The translations under genes were made by a program, and so were the position numbers. DNA of 41,600 nt from an uncultured Pseudomonadota bacterium (GTDB taxonomy: Bacteria; Myxococcota_A; Bradymonadia; Bradymonadales; Bradymonadaceae). Every line of letters begins with the position of its first letter. Position 1 is the stretch's first letter. The DNA lies in assembly GCA_950059285.1 (NCBI GenBank), contig CATLTV010000023.1, positions 1 through 41,600 on the forward strand. The letters are read 5' to 3'. Positions 26,937 to 35,308 of the stretch are shown here, piece after piece. The notes under the pieces are model-generated. The model had not been told where the DNA came from. It did not search any database and saw nothing but the letters and a program-made list of their open reading frames with translations.

Positions 26937-28049
26937 CTAACTTGCAGCGAGCGCCCAACCAAGCTCGTCCTTGAGCGTATCAATCTCCTGATTCAACACA
27001 CGCTGATCTGCCGCGCCAAGCACGATGCCATGCTGACCAATGAAGGTCAGATCAATATCGTATGTGGTGTCATCTTCAGGACTTTTGCGCAAAAACACGT
27101 CAAGCTCAAGAGGCTCTTGCTGAATGGTAGAGCGGCCCATTCCATAAAAAAAGAGGTACACAAACAGGGGGATCACCAGCACAAAGAGAGGCACCAGCGC
27201 GAGGATAAAGCCCACGCTCCCGCGCTCAAAACGAATGCGGTTCTGATCCTCACGCACGCTCTTGTAGCCAAAGGATTCAAAGAGGTGGTGGATCTGATGG
27301 CGCAACGCCTGCTCCGACTTCACACCATGAACACGAATCTTACGCATGAAGACCGTACGCGTCGGATCGCAGAATGTCTCCGGGGTGCTCTCCACGTTCA
27401 TCAACTCGCCGTGCTTACGCCCGGCCAGCACAAGCGCTTGACTGGCCGAACCTGTCACAGGCTGTGTCGCGACCTCAGCAGCGCTGTCCTCAACGCTGAC
27501 ACCTCGCGCCACAATCATCTTACGATCAATGCGCACATCCTTGGCCTGCACCACACCCGAGTTTGACACCGAACCATCGGTCTGCCCTTCCTGCCTCTTG
27601 ATATGTGTACGAAACGAGGGCGGTGAGTTGGGGCGATGACCATGACCAAGCGACTCAGGAGCGTTCAGGGTCGTGGACTTTGGCGAAGATGAGCCTCGCA
27701 CAACAGCAGAGGTCAACGCATCTTCTCCCGATACAGATGTCACAGCTTTGGGCTGCTGTTCGGGCGCTGGTTCGGGCGGTGCTTCCTCGACAGGCGTTAC
27801 CTGCTGCTGCTTCCAGATAGGTATTGGCAGCTCGTCCTGATGCTCTGCGCCAGGTACGACATACTCCACGGCACCCGTTGAGCTGGCGAGCGGCTCCAGA
27901 ATGCCTGCATCCATGGCCTGATCCAGATAACCAGAGATTACATCATGTGGAAGCTTCAAGGAGTATCCAAGATAAGATGGGTTAAAGCGTGTTGCTCCTT
28001 CCTCATACACCATCCTCAAAAGATGCCACTCAAATTCCTCGTAGGTCAT
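26937..28049 (-). CDS. Hypothetical protein with one membrane hairpin and helical N-terminal domain
   Basis: The 370-residue product begins with a ~75-residue helical domain (YEEFEWHLLRMVYEEG), possibly a winged-helix-like fold. A disordered Pro/Glu/Ser-rich middle follows. The C-terminal third has a strongly hydrophobic stretch at about 280-305 (GFILALVPLFVLVIPLFVYL), flanked by beta-rich segments (FDPTRTVFMRKIRVHG-like region before, DDTTYDIDLTFIGQHGIVLG after). I do not recognise a family. It converges on the AAA gene with an 8-bp gap and no palindrome. Confidence 0.72.
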   Translation of the reverse strand: MTYEEFEWHLLRMVYEEGATRFNPSYLGYSLKLPHDVISGYLDQAMDAGILEPLASSTGAVEYVVPGAEHQDELPIPIWKQQQVTPVEEAPPEPAPEQQPKAVTSVSGEDALTSAVVRGSSSPKSTTLNAPESLGHGHRPNSPPSFRTHIKRQEGQTDGSVSNSGVVQAKDVRIDRKMIVARGVSVEDSAAEVATQPVTGSASQALVLAGRKHGELMNVESTPETFCDPTRTVFMRKIRVHGVKSEQALRHQIHHLFESFGYKSVREDQNRIRFERGSVGFILALVPLFVLVIPLFVYLFFYGMGRSTIQQEPLELDVFLRKSPEDDTTYDIDLTFIGQHGIVLGAADQRVLNQEIDTLKDELGWALAAS

Positions 28050-28217
28050 TTAACCACCTAAACTATGATAAATAGGGTACTATTCCAGGCGTGCGGCATG
28101 CAGCGCAACGACCTCACCAAGAAGAAACGTGTGAGCACCACCAACACATTCCCCCTCCAGTCTACGAAGTGTACCTTTCGCAATCAACCTTCTGGCACAC
28201 TTTTTGGTGAAGTCGTC

Positions 28218-28258
28218 TGGTCATAATCATCTTGTGCACTATAATTGTTCGTACAATT
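28218..28258 (+). promoter_or_regulatory. Candidate acs promoter with overlapping inverted repeat
   Basis: -35 TGGTCA at 28218-28223, a 16-bp spacer, and a perfect -10 TATAAT at 28240-28245. The inverted repeat AATTGT-N4-ACAATT (28243-28258) overlaps the -10 box and the likely start site, as an operator for a repressor would. The acetyl-CoA synthetase start codon is 42 bp further on. The rest of the 250-bp gap shows no gene. Confidence 0.55.
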
Positions 28259-28299
28259 ACGCTTAGTCGTCTCACATTAACCCCCAGACAGGTATTTTC

Positions 28300-30255
28300 A
28301 TGAGCCAAGATAAGATCACATCCATCCTCAAGGAAGATCGTAAATTTACGCCCCCCGAGAGCTTTGCTGCACAGGCAAACCTCACCCCTGAACTCTACAA
28401 AGCCCTCAAAGAAGAAGCCGATCGTGATTATGAAGGGTTTTGGGCTCGACTCGCCAAAGAAGAACTCGTCTGGGATAAAGAGTTTGACACCACACTTGAA
28501 TGGGAACCCCCCTTCGCCAAATGGTTTACAGGCGGCACCCTCAACATGAGCGTGCAATGTCTTGATCGCCACCTCAACACAGCCAACCACAACAAGGCTG
28601 CCATCGTGTGGGAAGGTGAACCAGGCGAGCAACGTACACTGACCTACGCGCAGCTTCACTCCGAGGTCTGTAAAGCAGCCAACGCGCTGGAATCACTTGG
28701 CATCAAAGCAGGCGATCGCGTCGCGCTCTACATGCCCATGATCCCCGAGCTTGCCATCTCCCTGCTCGCTTGCGCTCGCATCGGCGCCACACACAACGTC
28801 ATCTTTGGTGGCTTTAGCGCCAACGCGATCCGTGACCGCGTGGAAGACTCGGAATGCAAACTCGTCATCACCGCAGATGGTGGTTGGCGTCGCGGTAAAG
28901 TGCTCAAACTCAAAGAGAAAGTCGATGAAGCGCTCAACCAGGGCTGCCCCAGTGTGGAGCATGTCCTCTGTGTGAAACGTTGCGACAACCATGTCATCTG
29001 GAACGATGACCGCGACATCTGGTGGCATGACATCATGCCCAAACAAAAGACAAAACACACACCAGACTCGTTTGATGCCGAACATCCCCTGTTCATTCTT
29101 TACACTTCGGGAACCACAGGCTCACCCAAGGGTGTCGTCCACAGCACAGGCGGTTACGCGCTCTGGAGCAAAATCTCAGCCAAGTGGGTCTTTGATCTCA
29201 AACCTCAAGATATGTACTGGTGTACCGCTGATATTGGCTGGATTACAGGTCACAGCTACATCGTCTATGGCCCGCTTCAAAACGGTGCCACCACCCTCAT
29301 GTACGAAGGCGCGCCAAACTGGCCCGAAGCCGATCGCTTCTGGGACATGATCGAACGCCACCGCGTCTCTATCTTCTACACCGCCCCCACCGCCATCCGC
29401 GCCTTCATGAAATGGGGCGATGAACACCCTGAAGCACACGACCTCTCCTCCTTGCGCCTCCTTGGCACCGTCGGTGAACCCATCAACCCCGAAGCATGGA
29501 TGTGGTATCACGAAAAAATCGGTGACTCCTCCTGCCCCATCGTCGACACCTGGTGGCAAACCGAAACAGGCGGCATGATGCTCTCCCCTGTACCAGGCGT
29601 CACCACCACAACCCCTGGCTCGGCGACACACCCCCTCCCTGGTATTCAGGCTGCAATCTTTGACTCCGAAGGCAATGAAATGCCTCGTGGAGAAGGTGGC
29701 TTCCTTGTCATCACCAAGCCATGGCCAAGCATGCTTCGCACTGTCTACAAAAACCCAGAACGCTTTAAAAACGGCTACTTCGGACGCTTTGAAGGTGTCT
29801 ACTTTGCGGGTGATGGCGCACGTACAGATGATGACGGTAACTTCTGGATTCTTGGCCGTATTGATGATGTCATCAACGTCTCGGGACACCGTCTGAGCAC
29901 CATGGAAATCGAAAGCGCGCTGGTCAGCCACGACTTTGTCGCTGAAGCCGCTGTGGTCCCCCGTGAAGATGACCTCACTGGTCAGGCGATCGTCTGCTTT
30001 GTGACGCTCGAAGAAGGCGATGAAGGCGACGCTCTTCGCGCAGAGCTCTCTGCACACGTCGTCAAGGAGATCGGCTCACTAGCACGACCTGCTGCAATCC
30101 ACTTCACCGACGCACTCCCAAAAACCCGATCGGGTAAAATCATGCGACGCATCCTCGCCGATGTCGCCGCAGGCCGACAACCCGGTGATGTCACCACTCT
30201 TGAAGACTCCAGCGTCCTTGAGAAGCTGCGTACAATCGCCAACGAAACCGTGTAA
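28300..30255 (+). CDS. acs: Acetyl-CoA synthetase (AMP-forming)
   Basis: It joins acetate, ATP and CoA to give acetyl-CoA, AMP and pyrophosphate, via acetyl-AMP. The 651-residue length is normal. Key blocks are the P-loop-like [14 protein letters not shown] at 268-281, the substrate-pocket motif TWWQTETGG at 417-425, [17 protein letters not shown], and [11 protein letters not shown] with the catalytic Lys at 613, which in related enzymes is regulated by acetylation. The first ~100 residues hold the ACAS_N domain. The gene stands alone, with a promoter-like sequence upstream and palindrome 7 directly downstream. Confidence 0.97.
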   Translation: MSQDKITSILKEDRKFTPPESFAAQANLTPELYKALKEEADRDYEGFWARLAKEELVWDKEFDTTLEWEPPFAKWFTGGTLNMSVQCLDRHLNTANHNKAAIVWEGEPGEQRTLTYAQLHSEVCKAANALESLGIKAGDRVALYMPMIPELAISLLACARIGATHNVIFGGFSANAIRDRVEDSECKLVITADGGWRRGKVLKLKEKVDEALNQGCPSVEHVLCVKRCDNHVIWNDDRDIWWHDIMPKQKTKHTPDSFDAEHPLFILYTSGTTGSPKGVVHSTGGYALWSKISAKWVFDLKPQDMYWCTADIGWITGHSYIVYGPLQNGATTLMYEGAPNWPEADRFWDMIERHRVSIFYTAPTAIRAFMKWGDEHPEAHDLSSLRLLGTVGEPINPEAWMWYHEKIGDSSCPIVDTWWQTETGGMMLSPVPGVTTTTPGSATHPLPGIQAAIFDSEGNEMPRGEGGFLVITKPWPSMLRTVYKNPERFKNGYFGRFEGVYFAGDGARTDDDGNFWILGRIDDVINVSGHRLSTMEIESALVSHDFVAEAAVVPREDDLTGQAIVCFVTLEEGDEGDALRAELSAHVVKEIGSLARPAAIHFTDALPKTRSGKIMRRILADVAAGRQPGDVTTLEDSSVLEKLRTIANETV

Positions 30256-30268
30256 TCTTATTACATAA

Positions 30269-30329
30269 AAGCACAAAAGAGGGCGCGATTTTAAATCTTC
30301 GATTTAAAATCGCGCCCTCTTTTGTGCTT
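30269..30329. terminator. 61-bp palindrome behind acs (palindrome 7)
   Basis: Perfect 29-base arms close on a TTC loop (30298-30300). The core is GAGGGCGCGATTTTAAATC, flanked by AAAA on the left and TTTT on the right, so it forms a good hairpin in either direction. It begins 14 bp after the acs stop. Confidence 0.82.
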
Positions 30330-30443
30330 CTACCTCACCCACAGTGAAAAACACTTGCCACCGCCCCTTTTGATCCAGTATGACCAACCAGACCAACATC
30401 ACTGAATTGTTGTATTTTTGTTTCATCAGACCAGGATAGCACC

Positions 30444-32255
30444 ATGCTTGATCGCTTTTACCTTACCTCGCGCGCAGCCTCTCTGACGCTCATGTTCTCG
30501 TTGACCCTGAGCGCATGTGGAGAGTCACAACCCTCGGACAACAACCAGGCTGAAGACAGCGCAGATGCAAGCTTCCAAATCGCATCGGGTAAGGCAGATG
30601 GCGTGGGCGGTCCTTCAGAATGCCAGGTCACCACATTGCTTGGCTTGTTGAATGGATCTCTTGGTCAGGCCGAGGCGCTCAAGGAAGCTGGTGTACATAC
30701 ACGCGCAGCAAACTCCATCGCCGCATACATTCTGGGCGTAGATGCCACCGCAGGCACCGCAGATGATGAACGCATTGACACCCTCCAGGAGCTCGACGAC
30801 GTCAAGTATGTTGGTCCCGTCGCCCTTGAACAGATGCTCGCCATTTCCGAGGTCGCTGACGCCACATGCGGCGCAGATATTGAAGCCGACGTCATCTTCA
30901 GCCCACAACCTCGCGACTCCACGCACCTTGTGCGCGTCGCGGATGCAATTGACAGGGCTGAACACTCGCTTGATATCGCCATGTACTCTTTTAGTAACAG
31001 CGACATCTTTAACGCCATTGAGTACGCCATCTCACGCGGTGTGAAAGTGCGCGTCATCTTTGAGCCTGCAAACGCAGACAAAAACGATCCTTCTGGCACC
31101 ATGTCCGCTCGCCTGGAAGACATCGGCGCTGATGTGCGTTACGTCAACAAGATCATGCACCACAAATTTGTCCTCATCGATGGCCCTCGCGAAGACCTCG
31201 CGGCGGCCTCAAGCGCAACCCTGATCAGCGGCTCGGCAAACTGGTCCAACTCGGCGGGCACACGCTACGATGAGAACACCGTCTTTATCAAAGGAAGTCA
31301 GGAACTTAACCTGAGATACCAGCGTGAATTCAACCTCCTCTGGAATCACTCACGTGACCTTGAATGGGGCACGCCCAAGGAGTGGATCAAGAGTGGCGTC
31401 ACCATTGAAGACAGTGACATCATCGATAGCCCCTTTGTCGACGCAGCCTTTACCTCGGCAAACTTCAAAACCAGGTTCTCCTCTCGCTACGGCGAGACCT
31501 TCTCGCGTGTACGTGGCCGCGATGAGATCGCAAACTTCATCATTCAACAGATTGAAGATGCCGAGACCTCTATCCTCGTGGCCTCTGGACACCTTCGCTC
31601 TCGCCCTGTCGCCGAGGCGCTCATCGCCAAACGACAGGCCAACCCAGATATGGAGATCAAGGTCTACCTCGATGGGCAGGAGTTCATCAGCGATTACTGG
31701 CATAACAAACAAGAACGCGAGCTTGCAGAGTGCGTCGATGAGGCCACCACAAGCACTCAAGCTGATAACTGTTATGACAAGGGCTTCTACTTTGGTTACG
31801 CCCTTGGTCTGGCGGGCATTGATGTGCGCTACAAAGCATACTCCTACCGCTGGCACTACAGAACCGCATCTCAGATGCACCACAAGTACCTCATCTTTGA
31901 CCGCGATACCGTCATCCAGGGCAGCTACAACCTCTCGGATAACGCAGAGCATAACACCATGGAGAACATGGCCCTCTACACAGGAGAGCCCTTCTCCGCG
32001 CTCACCACAAGCTACATCACCAACTTTGAGTCCATGTGGAACACAGGTCGCTCCGATGAGCTCTACACCGATCTCATGGAAGATGTGAACAACTCACCTT
32101 CAGGCACAGAGATCCCGATCGTCTTTGACTCCATGGCGCTGACCTGGGAAGAGTTTTCGACCTACAAAGACACCGTGCGTGACCGTTGTCCCGAGATTAA
32201 CTCCTCAGACTTCAGAGAAAATCCTGATAAACACTACACATGCACCATTCCTTAA
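30444..32255 (+). CDS. Phospholipase D-type endonuclease lipoprotein with HhH region
   Basis: The 603-residue product has a lipoprotein signal peptide (lipobox LSAC, Cys at about 27). Residues about 55-130 resemble a helix-hairpin-helix DNA-binding region (EAGVHTRAANSIAAYIL, DVKYVGPVALEQML). Two PLD domains follow with full HKD motifs: HHKFVLID (H239, K241, D246) with SGSANWSN downstream, and HHKYLIFD (H479, K481, D486) with GSYNLSDNAEHN. PLD enzymes hydrolyse phosphodiesters in phospholipids or nucleic acids. The HhH element and the single-chain pair of HKD motifs resemble secreted nucleases, so DNA is the likelier substrate. Cell-surface location inferred. Confidence 0.88.
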   Translation: MLDRFYLTSRAASLTLMFSLTLSACGESQPSDNNQAEDSADASFQIASGKADGVGGPSECQVTTLLGLLNGSLGQAEALKEAGVHTRAANSIAAYILGVDATAGTADDERIDTLQELDDVKYVGPVALEQMLAISEVADATCGADIEADVIFSPQPRDSTHLVRVADAIDRAEHSLDIAMYSFSNSDIFNAIEYAISRGVKVRVIFEPANADKNDPSGTMSARLEDIGADVRYVNKIMHHKFVLIDGPREDLAAASSATLISGSANWSNSAGTRYDENTVFIKGSQELNLRYQREFNLLWNHSRDLEWGTPKEWIKSGVTIEDSDIIDSPFVDAAFTSANFKTRFSSRYGETFSRVRGRDEIANFIIQQIEDAETSILVASGHLRSRPVAEALIAKRQANPDMEIKVYLDGQEFISDYWHNKQERELAECVDEATTSTQADNCYDKGFYFGYALGLAGIDVRYKAYSYRWHYRTASQMHHKYLIFDRDTVIQGSYNLSDNAEHNTMENMALYTGEPFSALTTSYITNFESMWNTGRSDELYTDLMEDVNNSPSGTEIPIVFDSMALTWEEFSTYKDTVRDRCPEINSSDFRENPDKHYTCTIP

Positions 32256-32265
32256 TAGTCAAAGA

Positions 32266-32315
32266 CGCATAAAAAGGGGCCTCGCTGCTTTGGCAGCGAG
32301 GCCCTTTTTTATGCG
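32266..32315. terminator. 50-bp palindrome behind the PLD gene (palindrome 8)
   Basis: Arms of 23 bases with one G-T pair (32276/32305) close on a TTTG loop. A GC-rich stem is followed by six T, a textbook intrinsic terminator on the plus strand. On the minus strand the opposite end also has five T. Confidence 0.9.
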
Positions 32316-32523
32316 CCTTTCATGACAAAAAGTAACACAATATTAAAAATCCTGCGTAGACTTTCAACATTATGTTACAAAAATCACGTCGACCTGAAAA
32401 ACAGCGCATAACAGGATTGACAAAAACTCATAGACGCACGCACTATCCGCCGCGTTGAGGCCGCCTCAAGTGAGGCTCATCATCCACACAGTCCCCCCTG
32501 TCCTGTCCATATTGGAGAGTACT

Positions 32524-32988
32524 ATGTACACAAGCATAAAAGACCTGGTTGACGCCCACATCAAGGCAGCCCAGAGCAACGACACCACACCACCCAACTC
32601 ACCTGCCACCACACGTGAGATTGAAGCCCTCTCAGCTCATATCGAAGCACCACTGCCTGATGAGTACATTGAGCTTCTGTCCCTCACCAACGGTTGGGTC
32701 GATCTTCAAGGCACCAACGATATACATGAGGTCACGCTCCTGTCCTGCGACGAGATCACCTCGGGCGCATACGACGAGGAGATCGAGGACATCGCGGATG
32801 ATGCCATGGAAGAGAGCGGCTACACAGGCGTCTTCCCCGTCATGTTTGTGCATGATGAAGATTCAGTCATCGTGCTTCTTGTGAAGGATGGCAAGGCATA
32901 CATGGCTGACGCGCACCTTGGCGCTCCCGACGAGCCCCAGCCCTTGCTGGAACTCCTCAATTACTACCTTGCTGCGGGTCAGCAATAG
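32524..32988 (+). CDS. SMI1/KNR4 (SUKH) family protein
   Basis: The 154-residue product starts at ATG 32524, nine bases after GGAGAG. The body has the SUKH fingerprint: EIEALSAHIEAPLPDEYIELLSLTNGW at the start, a central acidic helix, then FPVMFVHDEDSVIVLLVKDG. SUKH proteins in bacteria are often immunity proteins of contact-dependent toxins, but many are stand-alone with unknown roles. No toxin gene lies next to it, so an immunity function is not supported here. Cytoplasmic. Confidence 0.85.
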   Translation: MYTSIKDLVDAHIKAAQSNDTTPPNSPATTREIEALSAHIEAPLPDEYIELLSLTNGWVDLQGTNDIHEVTLLSCDEITSGAYDEEIEDIADDAMEESGYTGVFPVMFVHDEDSVIVLLVKDGKAYMADAHLGAPDEPQPLLELLNYYLAAGQQ

Positions 32989-33021
32989 TCCCCAAATTTA
33001 TGCGTATAAAAGCGATTGAGC

Positions 33022-34146
33022 TTACTTCTCGGCGAGTTCTTCCTGACACAATGGAAGCTCAGGAAGAACCTCCGAGAGCCTGAAGCGACCTACACCATCA
33101 GAGAGGTGTTCAGAGAGATTTTCCTCAAGTCGCTTCCGCCAAACATCCGTAAGTGCTTGAAAACGTTGCTGACATGACTCGTCAGGCTCGGGCAACTCAC
33201 GTGTACGAAGTGATGGCGGCATCAACACAGCGCGTGATTTCCACTCTCCCTTCTTCTGGCCTGTCTGCGCGCAACACACCTCTACATGACCCAGAACCTT
33301 GACCTCACCCGAGGCCCTCAGGTTGTTCTGAATCGCCACATCGCTTGCCTTCAGGCGCACATGACAGCCATTGATCGTCACCTCAGCGAGCGTATCATCC
33401 TGTGTGCACAGAAAGTCCTTGATGTGAGTGTCTAGCCAGGCCGCCATGGAGTCCTGCTCTGGTGGCGCAAGCAGCGCGTTCAGGAGCGGCTCATACAGGC
33501 GCATCGGTGCGATCATGTTCTGCAACAGGTTCTCCACGGGCTCTTCCTCATTCAAAGAAACGAGCGTCTCCATGATTGTGCGGCGAACGCGTGCGGCGAC
33601 ATGCTCATCAAGCTGCATATGAAGCACCTCCATGATGAAACATGGAAACAGCTCCTCAACATGCCTGATATGCTGCGTGCCATCTTGCTCCACAAGGAGA
33701 TCAAGACACACACGTACATAAGACACATCAGATCCTGCGGTCGCATCGAGCACTGCGTTTGCACGGCAACGCTGGCACTCAAAACGCAACTCACTCCGTG
33801 CAACCCCCACATACGCACCGTCAAGGTGTGTACCAAACTCCCGAGGCCATCCTTCTTCATGACCAGCCATGAGGAAAGCTCCGACCGTACCTGGAGAAAA
33901 TGTAGTGTGTTGGGGATTTGAAGTCTGCGCGCCAAGTTGGGCTGGAGGGATGGACATGGGCAAGCCGTCTTCTCTTGAGATTAGGGAGTCTTCGCTACAA
34001 AAACAACGTGAGTTAGGTTCAGTGGACACAGGCGGACCGAGCAGAGCGAAGGCACTGTGAAATGAGAGTGAGAGGCGATAAGGGGCGATCGGGATCGCCT
34101 GGAAAACGCATCTTCTTCTCCTCATTTCTTTCAGGGTAAGCTCCAC
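33022..34146 (-). CDS. Hypothetical protein
   Basis: The open frame gives 374 residues from 34146, but the true start may be ATG 33957 (MSIPPAQLG, 311 residues), since the first ~63 residues look like a read-through of upstream sequence (RRRRCVFQAIPIAPYRLS). Neither start has a strong ribosome site. A CxxC pair (FECQRCRAN) may bind zinc. A middle helical stretch contains LNEEEPVENLLQNMIAPMRLYEPLL. No named domain is recognised. It converges on the SUKH gene with a 33-bp gap and no hairpin. Confidence 0.6.
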   Translation of the reverse strand: MELTLKEMRRRRCVFQAIPIAPYRLSLSFHSAFALLGPPVSTEPNSRCFCSEDSLISREDGLPMSIPPAQLGAQTSNPQHTTFSPGTVGAFLMAGHEEGWPREFGTHLDGAYVGVARSELRFECQRCRANAVLDATAGSDVSYVRVCLDLLVEQDGTQHIRHVEELFPCFIMEVLHMQLDEHVAARVRRTIMETLVSLNEEEPVENLLQNMIAPMRLYEPLLNALLAPPEQDSMAAWLDTHIKDFLCTQDDTLAEVTINGCHVRLKASDVAIQNNLRASGEVKVLGHVEVCCAQTGQKKGEWKSRAVLMPPSLRTRELPEPDESCQQRFQALTDVWRKRLEENLSEHLSDGVGRFRLSEVLPELPLCQEELAEK

Positions 34147-34673
34147 AACGGGAGCTTATATCCTCTAAACCTAGCACCTGTAGTCTCTTAAACAACTCAA
34201 TTCACAAATTAAATTATTCAGAAACTACTCTAAAAACACACCACACATCTGTGCTCTCGTACCTGTGTGTCATGTGTTGTCGTACGGATGATGGCGCCAC
34301 CAAGATTCTGCAATCCTGACCACCATAAAGATCGCTTAACTAACAATGATGTAATTGAAAAATTCCAACAGTCAAGGATCTCCAAGAGCATGTCTCGGCA
34401 CGATCTCAACTTCCATTTACACCCAAGCCTACACAAAAACCTTTATCAGACAACCACTTAAGACCAATAAACCTCATTCTATCACGAAGTTCGATATTTT
34501 TAAATTTTTTTACCCATAGCGTGAAACATTCGGCAACACGGGTACTTCCACACTCCAATCCACGCTCTGGATTCAAGTTGAGCACACCATGTCACGATGT
34601 TACACTCGTGTGTGCAAAGATTTCACACCATTTGCTGTGAAAGACACGCAACCTACCCTATCAAGGAGCCCCC
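34147..34673. other. 527-bp intergenic region
   Basis: No gene with codon structure or a family match is visible. Short ORFs on both strands have no ribosome sites or recognisable products. A candidate promoter for the next gene lies at 34578-34606. The A/T-rich stretch at about 34480-34512 is unremarkable. Confidence 0.5.
34578..34606 (+). promoter_or_regulatory. Candidate promoter for the DUF1508-like gene
   Basis: TTGAGC at 34578-34583, a 17-bp spacer, and TACACT at 34601-34606. Each hexamer matches the sigma-70 consensus at four of six positions. It would give a leader of about 60 bases with an AAGGAG ribosome site just before the ATG. Confidence 0.35.
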
Positions 34674-35159
34674 ATGAAAACCTCACGCATTCTCCTCCAT
34701 GGCCTGCTGGGCCTGAGCTTCCTCGCCCCTGTGAATGCAGTTGCTCAACAGCAAGATACAGAGCAAGAGGAGAGAACTGTACTCAAGGATCTCAAGCTCC
34801 CAAAACTACGCACGAAGAAGAAAAAATCTGCACAACAGGTCGAGGAAGCCACCTTTAAAATCATCAAGGGGGATGGACGACTCTACTTCTCTCTTGTCGT
34901 GGGAGAAGATGTCTTGCTGCGCTCCCCAGGCTATGCCACTGAGCGCGCAGTCAATGAAGCCATTGACCAGGTCAAGGAGCGCATCCGACGCCTGCGCGAT
35001 ATGCCTCTTCGTCGCCTCAAAACAGGCGAATACTACTTTATCGTCACCACACAAAAAGACGATGTCCTCGCATCCTCCCCCCTTTATGCCTCCGCTGAAG
35101 AAGCGCGCACCATGAGAATCAGGCTCAAAGACGTCAAGGTTGCCTCTGACAAGACCTGA
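34674..35159 (+). CDS. Secreted DUF1508 (YegP-like) protein
   Basis: The 161-residue product has a cleavable signal peptide (residues 1-25, ending VNAVA). A basic patch (KTKKKKS-like, RTKKKKSAQQ) follows. Two halves resemble the YegP/DUF1508 repeat. The first is FKIIKGDGRLYFSLVVGEDVLLRS with PGYATERAVNEAI; the second is YYFIVTTQKDDVLASSPLYA. The repeat unit is a small beta-beta-beta-alpha fold of unknown function, normally cytoplasmic in E. coli YegP; here it is exported. Strong ribosome site AAGGAG. It converges on the EGF gene with a palindrome between. Confidence 0.75.
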   Translation: MKTSRILLHGLLGLSFLAPVNAVAQQQDTEQEERTVLKDLKLPKLRTKKKKSAQQVEEATFKIIKGDGRLYFSLVVGEDVLLRSPGYATERAVNEAIDQVKERIRRLRDMPLRRLKTGEYYFIVTTQKDDVLASSPLYASAEEARTMRIRLKDVKVASDKT

Positions 35160-35226
35160 TCAAACCAAATATGTACACACTCAGTTCAAATATATCGCTG
35201 ATTTGTAACAACAAGTAACAAATCAT

Positions 35227-35308
35227 GTAGACAGCCGACAGGAACGCGACAGGGCGGCCCATTGCTTCTGCAATGGGCCGCCCTGTCGCGTTCCTGTCGG
35301 CTGTCTAC
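35227..35308. terminator. 82-bp palindrome overlapping a stop codon (palindrome 9)
   Basis: Two perfect 39-base arms (35227-35265 and 35270-35308) close on a TTCT loop: the longest in the window. The right arm overlaps the TAG stop (35305-35307) of the EGF-type gene. The core contains ACAGGGCGGCCCATTGC but there is no T-tract on either side, so it cannot act as a usual intrinsic terminator. It separates convergent genes. Confidence 0.6.

Noticed and set aside
32524-32988. SUKH protein as part of a toxin-immunity locus
   Set aside because: No toxin, polymorphic-toxin repeat or further immunity gene lies nearby; the gene stands alone.
34230-34461. Small genes in the intergenic region on either strand
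   Set aside because: Overlapping ORFs of 64-68 residues without ribosome sites, recognisable domains or operon context.
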